The notes under the pieces: generated by a model
What the model was told of the DNA's origin: nothing
The model's input: the letters and a program-made list of their open reading frames with translations, nothing else
The model's database searches: none
Source of the DNA: CATJXY01 sp964623925
Lineage (GTDB): Bacteria; Bacillota_I; Bacilli_A; Erysipelotrichales; Erysipelotrichaceae
DNA length: 22,253 nucleotides
Reading direction: 5' to 3'
Assembly: GCA_964623925.1 (NCBI GenBank)
Contig: CAZUVT010000016.1
Span: 1 to 22,253, forward strand
Position numbers and translations under genes: made by a program
Shown here: positions 14,629 to 21,862 of the stretch, piece by piece
Layout of the letters: every line of letters begins with the position of its first letter
Position numbering within the stretch: position 1 is the first letter of the stretch

Positions 14629-14762
14629 GCCCTGCGTAGAAGTGGGAGGTTGCCGGCACACTGATATGCGTTGTCAATGAGACGCAGATTAGAGTTGCAA
14701 AACAGTGTGAAAATACCGGGGAATTCTCATTGAGCAGATCTGTCATGTGAGGACAGTAAGAA
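14629..14762 (+). promoter_or_regulatory. Structured 5' leader of the S10 operon (probable L4-type control region)
   Basis: This non-coding leader folds into a nested structure. CACACTG (14657-14663) pairs with CAGTGTG (14703-14709); inside it TGCGT (14667-14671) pairs with ACGCA (14682-14686); outside it CCGG (14653-14656) can pair with CCGG (14716-14719) across an internal loop. A separate small hairpin CTGTC/GACAG (14740-14756) lies just before the ribosome binding site. S10 operons in several bacteria are feedback-controlled by L4 binding to such a leader; that this one works the same way is inference. Confidence 0.6.
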
Positions 14763-14780
14763 ATGAAGGAGGAAAATTTC

Positions 14781-15092
14781 ATGGCAAAGAATAGCGTAAG
14801 AATTCGCTTGAAAGCTTACGAGCACAGAATCTTGGATCAGGCTAGCGAAAAGATCGTAAAAGCCGCTATGGATCACGGTGCTAAGAAAGTTGTTGGACCA
14901 GTGCCACTACCAACGGAAAAACAGGTGGTTACAGTGCTTCGTGCAGTTCATAAATATAAAGACTCACGTGAGCAATTCGAAATCAGAACACATAAACGTT
15001 TGATCGAGATCGTCGGACCGACGGCAGAAACAATTGACGCATTAAGTCGTTTGGAATTGCCTAGCGGTGTTGACATCGAGATTAAGCTTTAA
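14781..15092 (+). CDS. rpsJ: 30S ribosomal protein S10
   Basis: This 103-residue protein is the small-subunit head protein S10, also known for its part in transcription antitermination with NusB. The start MAKNSVRIRLKAYEHRILDQ and the block THKRLIEIVGPTAETIDAL are diagnostic. I use ATG 14781, which has AAGGAGG (14766-14772) 8 bases upstream and gives the normal length; an in-frame ATG at 14763 lies before that site and would add six residues. It is the first gene of the S10 cluster, 14 bases ahead of rplC. Confidence 0.98.
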   Translation: MAKNSVRIRLKAYEHRILDQASEKIVKAAMDHGAKKVVGPVPLPTEKQVVTVLRAVHKYKDSREQFEIRTHKRLIEIVGPTAETIDALSRLELPSGVDIEIKL

Positions 15093-15106
15093 TTTGGAGG
15101 TGCAAC

Positions 15107-15790
15107 ATGAAGGGTATTCTAGGACGTAAGCTTGGTATGACTCAAGTATTTACAACTGATGGAGTATTGATTCCAGTCACTGTTGTTGAGATCAATCCAA
15201 ATGTAGTATTACAGAAGAAAACAAAAGAGAATGATGGTTATGAAGCTGTACAGCTTGGCTATCAGGATGTCAAGGAGCAGCGTGCCAACAAGCCTGAAAA
15301 AGGTCATGCAGCAAAAGCTAACACAGCTCCTAAGAAATATGTCCGTGAAGTTCGCGGTGATGAAATGATGAACTTCGAAGTCGGACAGGAAGTAAAGGTA
15401 GACCTCTTTGCGGCCGGCGATATCGTTGATGTCACAGGAACAAGCAAAGGTAAAGGCTATAATGGTGTTATCGTTCGTAACAACGGAACGATCGGACCAA
15501 AGAGCCATGGTTCAGGACATCACAGACATGTCGGATCTTTGGCAAGTAACGGTCGTAACAACGGCTTGATCAACAAGGGCACACCGATGCCGGGTCAAGA
15601 AGGCGGATATACGACAACAAATCAGAATCTTGAAGTTGTTAAGGTTGATGCCGAAAACAACTACATGTTGATTAAGGGTAACGTTCCGGGACCAAGACGC
15701 GGACTTGTAATGGTTAAATCCAATATCAAGGGTCATGCTTCTGTGGCAGCTGCCGACTTAGTCAACTATGCTAAGAAAGAGGAGGAATAA
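15107..15790 (+). CDS. rplC: 50S ribosomal protein L3
   Basis: L3 is a primary assembly protein of the large subunit whose central loop reaches the peptidyl transferase centre. The start MKGILGRKLGMTQVFTTDG and the later NLEVVKVDAENNYMLIKGNVPG are conserved. At 227 residues it is longer than the usual 205-215, with an acidic YAKKEEE tail. The loop at about 135-170 (GSGHHRHVGSLASNGRNN, then MPGQEGGYTTTNQ) differs from the common RRPGS...GRMG wording, although the PGQ/GG elements remain. It starts after a GGAGG site and ends three bases before rplD. Confidence 0.98.
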   Translation: MKGILGRKLGMTQVFTTDGVLIPVTVVEINPNVVLQKKTKENDGYEAVQLGYQDVKEQRANKPEKGHAAKANTAPKKYVREVRGDEMMNFEVGQEVKVDLFAAGDIVDVTGTSKGKGYNGVIVRNNGTIGPKSHGSGHHRHVGSLASNGRNNGLINKGTPMPGQEGGYTTTNQNLEVVKVDAENNYMLIKGNVPGPRRGLVMVKSNIKGHASVAAADLVNYAKKEEE

Positions 15791-15793
15791 AAG

Positions 15794-16423
15794 ATGCCAG
15801 AGGTAACTTTATTTAACCAAGAAGCAAAAGAGATCGGTCAAATTGAATTGGCTGAAGAAGTGTTTGGTATCGAACCGAATCAGCAGGCAATGTTCGATGC
15901 AATCATTATGCAGCGTGCAAGCATGCGTCAGGGAACTCATGATACCAAGGGCCGCAGCGAAGTAAGCGGTGGCGGCAAAAAGCCTTGGAGACAAAAAGGA
16001 ACAGGTCGTGCAAGACAGGGTTCTATCCGTGCTCCGCAGTGGAGAGGCGGCGGAACAGTCTTTGGACCGACACCAAGAAGCTATGCGTACAAGTTGAACC
16101 GTAAAGTTCGCCGTTTGGCTTTGAAGTCTGTTCTTTCTACTAAGGTTCTTGAAAACAATTTGGTGGTAGTCGATGCAATTAAGCTCGAAGCACCAAAGAC
16201 AAAAGAATTCGTTGCATTGATGAATGCATTCAAGTTTGAAAAGAAGACATTGTTCGTGTTTGATGTTGAAGAAGACTTCGACAATGTATGGCTTTCAATG
16301 AGAAACATTCCGAATGCAATGTTTATGACAGTTGAAGAGTTGAATACTTATGATCTTGCGAATGCAGATACATTGGTTATGACTCAGGCAGCTGCCAAGA
16401 AAGCTGAGGAGGTCTGGGCCTAA
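15794..16423 (+). CDS. rplD: 50S ribosomal protein L4
   Basis: L4 is a 209-residue large-subunit protein lining the nascent-chain exit tunnel; in several bacteria it also represses its own operon through the S10 leader. The tunnel loop is intact: RSEVSGGGKKPWRQKGTGRA followed by RQGSIRAPQWRGGGTVFGP (about residues 55-94). The structured leader upstream of rpsJ is the natural candidate target for feedback. Its stop codon shares one base with the start of rplW (TAATG). Confidence 0.98.
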   Translation: MPEVTLFNQEAKEIGQIELAEEVFGIEPNQQAMFDAIIMQRASMRQGTHDTKGRSEVSGGGKKPWRQKGTGRARQGSIRAPQWRGGGTVFGPTPRSYAYKLNRKVRRLALKSVLSTKVLENNLVVVDAIKLEAPKTKEFVALMNAFKFEKKTLFVFDVEEDFDNVWLSMRNIPNAMFMTVEELNTYDLANADTLVMTQAAAKKAEEVWA

Positions 16424-16710
16424 TGAGTAACGCAAGAGATATTATTATCCGTCCGATCATCACTGAACAGACGATGAAGATGATGGATGAAACAAACAGA
16501 ATCACATTTGAAGTTGCAAAGAAGACCAACAAGATTGCGGTTAAGCAGGCTGTTGAAGAGATCTTCGGTGTAAAAGTCGTATCTGTAAATATTGTAAACA
16601 CACCTGACAAAACAAAGCGTGTAGGTCGTTATACAGGTACAGTTCATGGTATCAAGAAAGCCATCGTTAAGATTGCAGATGGTCAGGATATCAAATTGTT
16701 CGGTGAATAA
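16423..16710 (+). CDS. rplW: 50S ribosomal protein L23
   Basis: L23 (95 residues) sits at the tunnel exit and is the docking site for trigger factor and SRP. The start SNARDIIIRPIITEQTMKMMDE and the block NKIAVKQAVEEIFGVKV are typical. It overlaps rplD by one base, indicating coupled translation. Its stop codon sits in the loop of a 10-base-pair hairpin, and the largest gap in the cluster (66 bases) follows it. Confidence 0.97.
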   Translation: MSNARDIIIRPIITEQTMKMMDETNRITFEVAKKTNKIAVKQAVEEIFGVKVVSVNIVNTPDKTKRVGRYTGTVHGIKKAIVKIADGQDIKLFGE

Positions 16711-16720
16711 TTCGCTGAAC
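16698..16720 (+). other. Hairpin with the rplW stop codon in its loop
   Basis: GTTCGGTGAA (16698-16707) can pair with TTCGCTGAAC (16711-16720) over ten positions, two of them G-U, leaving exactly TAA, the rplW stop codon, as the loop. No T-run follows, so it is not a terminator. It may be an RNA-processing or translation-spacing element in the 66-base rplW-rplB gap; chance is also possible. Confidence 0.45.
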
Positions 16721-16776
16721 CCCTATCGGAAGAAGAACGCTATTTCCGGAATTAATGCGTAAGGAGGGCTAAAGAA

Positions 16777-17610
16777 ATGCCAATTAAGAAATATAAACCG
16801 ACGACTCCTGGCCGCCGCGGAATGTCTACATTGACAAATGAAGAAATTACCGCTTCAAAGCCAGAAAAATCGTTGACAGCTCCTCTACATGGCCATGGCG
16901 GACGTAATAACAACGGTCGTATTACAACACGTCATCAGGGCGGAGGACATAAGCGCTTATATCGTATCATCGATTTCAAGCGTAATAAAGACAACGTACC
17001 GGCAACTGTTGCATCAGTCCAGTACGATCCAAACCGTACAGCAAACATTGCTTTGCTGAACTATGCCGATGGTGAAAAGAGATATATCTTGACACCGAAG
17101 GGATTGGAAGTTGGAGCAAAAGTTGTTTCAGCTCCGAGTGCAGATATCAAAGTTGGTAACTGCCTGGAAATGGGAAATATGCCTGAAGGTACATTTATCC
17201 ATAACATTGAATTGAAGCCGGGTAAGGGCGGTCAGCTGGCAAGATCTGCCGGTGCTTCTGCTCAGATCCTCGGTCTTGAAGAAGAGTATGTCATCGTTCG
17301 TTTGACATCAGGCGAAGTCAGAAAGTTCCCGAAGGGATGCCGTGCTACAGTTGGTGTAGTCGGAAATGAAGATCACAGCTTGGTCAACATCGGTAAAGCA
17401 GGACGTACGCGCTGGATGGGTATCCGTCCTACAGTTCGTGGTTCTGTTATGAACCCGGTTGATCACCCGCATGGTGGTGGTGAAGGAAGAACTCCGATCG
17501 GACGTAAGTCACCAATGACACCTTGGGGTAAAAAGGCTATGGGTGTTAAGACTCGTAAGAATAAAAAGGCTAGCACTAAGCTGATCGTTCGCCGTCGCGA
17601 CGGTAAGTAA
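16777..17610 (+). CDS. rplB: 50S ribosomal protein L2
   Basis: L2 (277 residues) is a primary rRNA-binding protein needed for subunit joining and peptidyl transferase activity. The start MPIKKYKPTTPGRRGMSTLT and the motif HPHGGGEGRTPIGRKSPMTP near the C-terminus, which holds the functionally important His, are fully conserved. AAGGAGG at 16761-16767 serves ATG 16777. The length is normal and nothing is missing. Confidence 0.99.
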   Translation: MPIKKYKPTTPGRRGMSTLTNEEITASKPEKSLTAPLHGHGGRNNNGRITTRHQGGGHKRLYRIIDFKRNKDNVPATVASVQYDPNRTANIALLNYADGEKRYILTPKGLEVGAKVVSAPSADIKVGNCLEMGNMPEGTFIHNIELKPGKGGQLARSAGASAQILGLEEEYVIVRLTSGEVRKFPKGCRATVGVVGNEDHSLVNIGKAGRTRWMGIRPTVRGSVMNPVDHPHGGGEGRTPIGRKSPMTPWGKKAMGVKTRKNKKASTKLIVRRRDGK

Positions 17611-17634
17611 TTAACGAAAGGAAGGAAATGAAAA

Positions 17635-17904
17635 ATGAGTCGAAGCTTGAAAAAAGGTCCATTCTGTGATGAGCATTTGATGAAAAAGGTTGAAGCACTG
17701 AATGCAGCCAATAAAAAAGAAGTTATTAAGACATGGTCTCGTCGTTCAACTATTTTCCCAAATTTCGTTGAACACACATTTGCCGTACATAACGGTAAGG
17801 AACATGTTCCTGTTTATGTGACTGAAGATATGGTTGGACACAAATTAGGTGAGTTTGTCCCAACACGTAAAAACGGCGGTCACGGGGATGACAAGAAAGC
17901 GTAG
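17635..17904 (+). CDS. rpsS: 30S ribosomal protein S19
   Basis: S19 (89 residues) contacts the A-site finger and tRNA in the small-subunit head. The start MSRSLKKGPFCDEHLMKKVE and the block TWSRRSTIFPNFVEHTFAVHNGKEHVPV are canonical. It lies 24 bases after rplB and 9 before rplV. Confidence 0.99.
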   Translation: MSRSLKKGPFCDEHLMKKVEALNAANKKEVIKTWSRRSTIFPNFVEHTFAVHNGKEHVPVYVTEDMVGHKLGEFVPTRKNGGHGDDKKA

Positions 17905-17913
17905 GGTGGAAAT

Positions 17914-18246
17914 ATGGAAGTAAAATCAACAGCAAAAACAGTACGTATCGCTCCGCGTAAAGTCAGATTGGTTTTGGATCTGATCAGAGGAAAAGATGCC
18001 GCTGAAGCAGCAGCGATCCTTAAATTCACTCCAAATCATGCGGCTGATGCCGTAGCAAAAGTGCTGAAATCCGCTGTAGCGAATGCTACAAACAATCACC
18101 AGTTGGATGAAAGCAAATTATATGTTAAAGCCTGCTACGCTAATGAAGGCATTACAATGAAGCGATTCATGCCTGCAGCAAAGGGCAGTGCTCATCCGAT
18201 TATGAAAAGAACAAGCCACATCACGGTTGTGGTTGAAGAACGATAG
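17914..18246 (+). CDS. rplV: 50S ribosomal protein L22
   Basis: L22 (110 residues) extends a hairpin into the exit tunnel, where changes cause macrolide resistance. The family features RIAPRKVRLVLDLIRGK near the start and the beta-hairpin KRFMPAAKGSAHPIMKRTSHI near the end are present. The hairpin tip shows no deletion or insertion by eye. Confidence 0.98.
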   Translation: MEVKSTAKTVRIAPRKVRLVLDLIRGKDAAEAAAILKFTPNHAADAVAKVLKSAVANATNNHQLDESKLYVKACYANEGITMKRFMPAAKGSAHPIMKRTSHITVVVEER

Positions 18247-18264
18247 AAAGGAGATTATTAGAAC

Positions 18265-19044
18265 ATGGGTCAGAAAGTTAGTCCTATCGGAATGCGTGTC
18301 GGAGTCATCCGCGATTGGGAATCAAGATGGTATGCTGAAAAAGAATACGGTGATTATCTGGTTGAAGATGTCAAGATCCGCAAATTTCTGGAAAAAGAAT
18401 TAAAAGCCGGTTATGTATCAAGAATTGAAATCGAACGTTCTAAAAATCGTGTAGAAGTTATCGTTCGTACTGCTCGTCCGGGTGTTGTTATCGGAACAAA
18501 CGGTGAAAATGCAGAAAAAGTTAAAAAGGCATTAGTAAAACTTACAGGAGGCAAGAACATCAATCTTAAAGTGGTTGAAGTTGCCAACCCTGATCTGGAT
18601 GCTCATTTGGTCGGCAGAAAGATTGCTGAACAGCTTGAGCAGCGTGCCAGCTTCAGAACAGCTCAGAAGAAAGCAATCCAGAGCACGATGCGTGCCGGAG
18701 CTAAAGGAATCAAAACATTGATTTCCGGTCGTTTGGGCGGTGCTGATATCGCTAGAAGTGAAGGTTATTCAGAGGGTGTAGTACCTCTACACACATTGCG
18801 TTCAGATATTGATTATGCAATCGTTGAAGCTCATACGACTTACGGTCGCTTGGGTGTTAAGGTTTGGATCTGCCGCGGAGAAGTTCTTCCGGGTCAAATG
18901 GTTCAGGAACCTGAAGCTCCGAAGGCACAGTCAAGAGGACGCAGAGATCGCAAGAATAACGATCGCAGAAATAACAACAGAGCTCAAAAGAAGGAAGCTG
19001 CAGAAACAAAAGTTGCAGCACCTGAGACTGAAGGAGGTAATTAA
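18265..19044 (+). CDS. rpsC: 30S ribosomal protein S3 with extended basic/acidic tail
   Basis: S3 lies at the mRNA entry tunnel of the small subunit. The start MGQKVSPIGMRVGVIRDWES, the KH-domain motif VIGTNGENAEKV, and GRLGGADIARSEGYSEG are conserved. The protein has 259 residues against the usual 215-220. The extra 40 or so at the C-terminus are low-complexity: Arg/Asn-rich (RGRRDRKNNDRRNNNRAQKK), then Ala/Glu-rich to the end. Such tails vary widely between species and are likely disordered. The tail ends two bases before rplP. Confidence 0.98.
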   Translation: MGQKVSPIGMRVGVIRDWESRWYAEKEYGDYLVEDVKIRKFLEKELKAGYVSRIEIERSKNRVEVIVRTARPGVVIGTNGENAEKVKKALVKLTGGKNINLKVVEVANPDLDAHLVGRKIAEQLEQRASFRTAQKKAIQSTMRAGAKGIKTLISGRLGGADIARSEGYSEGVVPLHTLRSDIDYAIVEAHTTYGRLGVKVWICRGEVLPGQMVQEPEAPKAQSRGRRDRKNNDRRNNNRAQKKEAAETKVAAPETEGGN

Positions 19045-19046
19045 TT

Positions 19047-19466
19047 ATGTTATTGCCTAACAGAACAAAGTATAGAAGACCGCACCGTCTTTATCCTGAA
19101 GGACGTGCAAAAGCAGGTCGTGAAGTAACATTTGGTGAATATGGTTTGCTTGCAGAATCCGGCGCTTGGGTTTCCAACCGACAGATCGAAGCAGCTCGTA
19201 TTGCGATGACTCGTTATATGAAGCGTGGCGGACAGGTTTGGATCAAGATCTTCCCGCACATGGCAAGAACCAAAAAGCCTCTTGAAGTCCGTATGGGTTC
19301 AGGTAAAGGTGCTCCTGAAGGTTGGGTAGCAGTAGTTCAGCCGGGACGTATCATGTTTGAAATCGGTGGCGTAAGCGAAGAAATTGCTCGTGAAGCATTC
19401 CGTTTGGCTATGCACAAATTGCCGGTTAAGTGCAAATTCGTGCGTAAAGGCGAGGAGGAAATGTAA
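19047..19466 (+). CDS. rplP: 50S ribosomal protein L16
   Basis: L16 (139 residues) helps position A-site tRNA near the central protuberance. It starts MLLPNRTKYRRPHR and contains the conserved RTKKPLEVRMGSGKGAPEGW and the closing PVKCKFV. Its ribosome binding site (GGAGG) lies within the last codons of rpsC, two bases upstream in gene terms, so translation is likely coupled. Confidence 0.99.
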   Translation: MLLPNRTKYRRPHRLYPEGRAKAGREVTFGEYGLLAESGAWVSNRQIEAARIAMTRYMKRGGQVWIKIFPHMARTKKPLEVRMGSGKGAPEGWVAVVQPGRIMFEIGGVSEEIAREAFRLAMHKLPVKCKFVRKGEEEM

Positions 19467-19468
19467 TT

Positions 19469-19669
19469 ATGAAAATTAAAGAGATCAGAGAAAAAAGTAA
19501 TACAGAGCTATTACAGGAAATCGCTTCTTTGAAAGAAGAATTGTTCAATTTACGTTTCCAGCAGGCTACCGGGCAGCTTGAAACTCCATCTCGCATGAAG
19601 GAGATCAAGAAGACGATTGCTCGTATCAAAACAGTTATTACTGAGCGTGAGCTTGGTAATAACCAATAA
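19469..19669 (+). CDS. rpmC: 50S ribosomal protein L29
   Basis: L29 (66 residues) lies by the tunnel exit next to L23. The two-helix pattern KEIREKSNTELLQEIASLKEELFNLRFQ and the short TGQLETPSRMKEIKKTIARIKT are typical. GAGGAGG at the end of rplP serves it, with only two bases between the genes. Confidence 0.98.
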   Translation: MKIKEIREKSNTELLQEIASLKEELFNLRFQQATGQLETPSRMKEIKKTIARIKTVITERELGNNQ

Positions 19670-19680
19670 GGAGGTACAAT

Positions 19681-19941
19681 ATGGAAAGACCAAGCCGTAA
19701 AGTATTACGTGGTAAAGTTGTTTCCGACAAGATGGACAAGACGATCGTTGTTGAAGTATCAACATCAAAGAGTCATCCACTGTATGGAAAACGTGTAAAA
19801 TATTCAAAGAAATATAAAGCTCATGATGAACTTGGCGAAGCTAAGATCGGTGATACAGTAGAAATCATGGAAACTCGTCCGCTTTCTGCTACAAAGCACT
19901 TCCGCTTAGTCAAGGTCGTTGAAAAGGCTATAATTCTATAA
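19681..19941 (+). CDS. rpsQ: 30S ribosomal protein S17
   Basis: S17 (86 residues) is a primary binder of 16S rRNA. It contains the conserved RKVLRGKVVSDKMDKTIVV, HPLYGKRVKYSKKYKAHDE and the closing RPLSATKHFRLVKVVEKA. The spacing to rpmC is 11 bases with an AAGGAGG site. Confidence 0.98.
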   Translation: MERPSRKVLRGKVVSDKMDKTIVVEVSTSKSHPLYGKRVKYSKKYKAHDELGEAKIGDTVEIMETRPLSATKHFRLVKVVEKAIIL

Positions 19942-19960
19942 GGCACAGGAGGTACTTGAA

Positions 19961-20329
19961 ATGATTCAGAATGAAAGCAGATTAAAAGTTGCTGACAACA
20001 CCGGTGCCAGAGAATTATTGGTTATCCGTTGTTTAGGCGGAAGTAAACGTAAAACGGCTACTATTGGTGATGTCGTCGTCTGCGCTGTTAAAGCAGCGGC
20101 TCCGGGTGGAGCAGTCAAGAAAGGCGATGTTGTCAAGGCAGTTGTTGTAAGAACAAAATACGGTCTACGCCGTGAAAATGGTTCTTATATTAAATTTGAT
20201 GAAAACGCAGCAGTTATCATCAAAGATGACAAGACGCCAAGAGGTACACGTATTTTTGGACCTGTGGCAAGAGAACTTCGTGACAAGGATTACATGAAAA
20301 TCGTTTCCTTGGCTCCGGAAGTACTATAG
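19961..20329 (+). CDS. rplN: 50S ribosomal protein L14
   Basis: L14 (122 residues) sits at the subunit interface, contacts L19 and is the target of the silencing factor RsfS. The start MIQNESRLKVADNTGARELL and the closing block GPVARELRDKDYMKIVSLAPEVL are hallmark sequences. This is taken as the first gene of the spc half of the cluster; no promoter or terminator separates it from rpsQ. Confidence 0.99.
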   Translation: MIQNESRLKVADNTGARELLVIRCLGGSKRKTATIGDVVVCAVKAAAPGGAVKKGDVVKAVVVRTKYGLRRENGSYIKFDENAAVIIKDDKTPRGTRIFGPVARELRDKDYMKIVSLAPEVL

Positions 20330-20342
20330 GAGGTCGAATGAT

Positions 20343-20681
20343 ATGAAAATCAAAACAGGCGATACAGTACAGGTCATCACTGGTGCCTATAAGGGTACAA
20401 TTGCTGAAGTAAAGCAGGCTTTACCAAAGGAAAACAAAGTAATTGTTGAAGGGGTAAATCTTGTTAAGAAGCATTTGAAACCGACTCAGGCTAATCCAGA
20501 AGGTGGAATTGTTGAAACTGAAGCTCCTATTGCGGTAAGCAATGTTATGCTTTATGATTCTAAAGCAAAGAAAGCAAGCCGTGTCGGATATAAAACAGTT
20601 ACAAATAAGAAAACAGGAAAAGTTGAAAAGGTCCGTGTCTACAAGCAGACAGGCAACGAAGTAAAGGAGGGTAAGAAATAA
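20343..20681 (+). CDS. rplX: 50S ribosomal protein L24
   Basis: L24 (112 residues) begins large-subunit assembly. The KOW motif KTGDTVQVITGAYKGTIAEV at the N-terminus and GVNLVKKHLKPTQANPEGGI are characteristic. AGGAGG at 20328-20333 overlaps the rplN stop and favours ATG 20343; an ATG five bases earlier is out of frame and stops after two codons. The stop overlaps the rplE start by one base. Confidence 0.98.
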   Translation: MKIKTGDTVQVITGAYKGTIAEVKQALPKENKVIVEGVNLVKKHLKPTQANPEGGIVETEAPIAVSNVMLYDSKAKKASRVGYKTVTNKKTGKVEKVRVYKQTGNEVKEGKK

Positions 20682-21220
20682 TGAACCGCTTACAGGAAAA
20701 GTATAAAACAAGCGTTATCGAAACTTTGACAAAGCAGTTCGGATACACAACTGTTATGCAGTGCCCGAAAATTGAAAAAGTTGTCTTAAATATCGGTGTC
20801 GGCGATGCGATCCAGAATCCAAAGCTTTTGGATGAAGCCGTAGCAGAACTCGGACAGATCACAGGACAGAAACCGGTTGTTACAAAGGCAAGAAAGTCTA
20901 TCGCAAACTTCAAACTTCGTGAAGGTATGGCGATCGGATGCAAAGTAACACTTCGCGGTGAGAGAATGTATGAGTTCTTGGATAAGCTATTCAACATTTC
21001 TTTGCCTCGTGTTCGTGATTTCAGAGGTGTCAGCACGACAGCTTTCGACGGTCGCGGAAACTATACACTGGGTGTTAAGGAACAGTTGATCTTCCCTGAA
21101 ATCAACTTCGATAAAGTTAATAAAACACGTGGTATGGATGTTGTTATCGTAACAACAGCGAATACCGATGATGAAGCTCGCGCATTGCTGAAAGAAATGG
21201 GCATGCCGTTTGCTAAATAA
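20681..21220 (+). CDS. rplE: 50S ribosomal protein L5
   Basis: L5 (179 residues) binds 5S rRNA and the P-site tRNA in the central protuberance. The start MNRLQEKYKTSVIETLTKQF and the blocks KIEKVVLNIGVGDAIQNPK, TKARKSIANFKLREGMAIG and RDFRGVSTTAFDGRGNYTLG are all conserved. It shares one base with the rplX stop (TAATG). Confidence 0.99.
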   Translation: MNRLQEKYKTSVIETLTKQFGYTTVMQCPKIEKVVLNIGVGDAIQNPKLLDEAVAELGQITGQKPVVTKARKSIANFKLREGMAIGCKVTLRGERMYEFLDKLFNISLPRVRDFRGVSTTAFDGRGNYTLGVKEQLIFPEINFDKVNKTRGMDVVIVTTANTDDEARALLKEMGMPFAK

Positions 21221-21233
21221 GGAGGACTGAAAA

Positions 21234-21419
21234 ATGGCTAAGAAATCAATGGTAATTAAATCACATCGTCCTCAAAAGTACGCTGTTCGTGAATACACAC
21301 GCTGCGAACGCTGCGGTCGTCCGCATTCAGTATTGCGTAAATACAAACTATGCCGTATCTGCTTCAGAGAATTGGCTTACCAAGGTCAGATTCCTGGAGT
21401 CAAGAAGGCTAGCTGGTAG
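21234..21419 (+). CDS. rpsN: 30S ribosomal protein S14, zinc-binding type
   Basis: This is the short 61-residue form of S14 with a zinc knuckle: C24-x2-C27 (CERC) and C40-x2-C43 (CRIC). The end GQIPGVKKASW is the family signature. Firmicutes commonly carry this type in the main cluster, and a zinc-free paralogue elsewhere is then controlled by zinc supply; none is visible here. Confidence 0.99.
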   Translation: MAKKSMVIKSHRPQKYAVREYTRCERCGRPHSVLRKYKLCRICFRELAYQGQIPGVKKASW

Positions 21420-21439
21420 TAAGTGAGGAGGAAGAAGTT

Positions 21440-21838
21440 ATGATGAATATGACTGATCCAATTGCAGATATGCTCACTAGAATTCGTAACGGTATTCAAG
21501 CCCGTCACGAAACAGTAGATATTCCTGCAAGTAATGTGAAGCAAGAAATTGCTAGAATCTTAAAAGAAGAAGGTTACATTACTGACTATACAGTAACAGG
21601 TGATCTTAAGAAAACAATGACCGTAACATTGAAATACGGCGCTAATAATGAAAAAGTTATCAGCGGAATCAAGAGAATTTCTAAACCGGGTCTACGTGTT
21701 TATGCTAAATCAAGTCAGCTTCCACGCGTATTGAATGGTTTGGGAATTGCGATTATCTCTACTTCTGAAGGTCTTATGACAGATAAGGAAGCAAGAGCTA
21801 AACATGCAGGCGGCGAAGTTATCGCCTATGTATGGTAA
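21440..21838 (+). CDS. rpsH: 30S ribosomal protein S8
   Basis: S8 (132 residues) is a core 16S rRNA binder; in some bacteria it also represses the spc operon. The start MTDPIADMLTRIRNG and the end SQLPRVLNGLGIAIISTSEGLMTDKEARAKHAGGEVIAYVW are canonical. AGGAGG at 21426-21431 is 8 bases before ATG 21440, which I choose over ATG 21443 and ATG 21449, although the last is where most relatives begin. Confidence 0.98.
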   Translation: MMNMTDPIADMLTRIRNGIQARHETVDIPASNVKQEIARILKEEGYITDYTVTGDLKKTMTVTLKYGANNEKVISGIKRISKPGLRVYAKSSQLPRVLNGLGIAIISTSEGLMTDKEARAKHAGGEVIAYVW

Positions 21839-21862
21839 TTAAGCAAGAAAGGAACTAGAAAA

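Noticed and set aside
14735..14742. Palindrome CAGATCTG in the S10 leader
   Set aside because: Only eight bases, as expected by chance, and part of it is used by the adjacent CTGTC/GACAG hairpin.
14763..14780. ATG 14763 as the rpsJ start
   Set aside because: The AAGGAGG site lies after it, and S10 proteins start at the MAKNSVRIRLK equivalent.
16755..16772. Five-codon mini-ORF over the rplB ribosome binding site
   Set aside because: No ribosome binding site of its own, and its codons are simply the AAGGAGG site; most likely chance.
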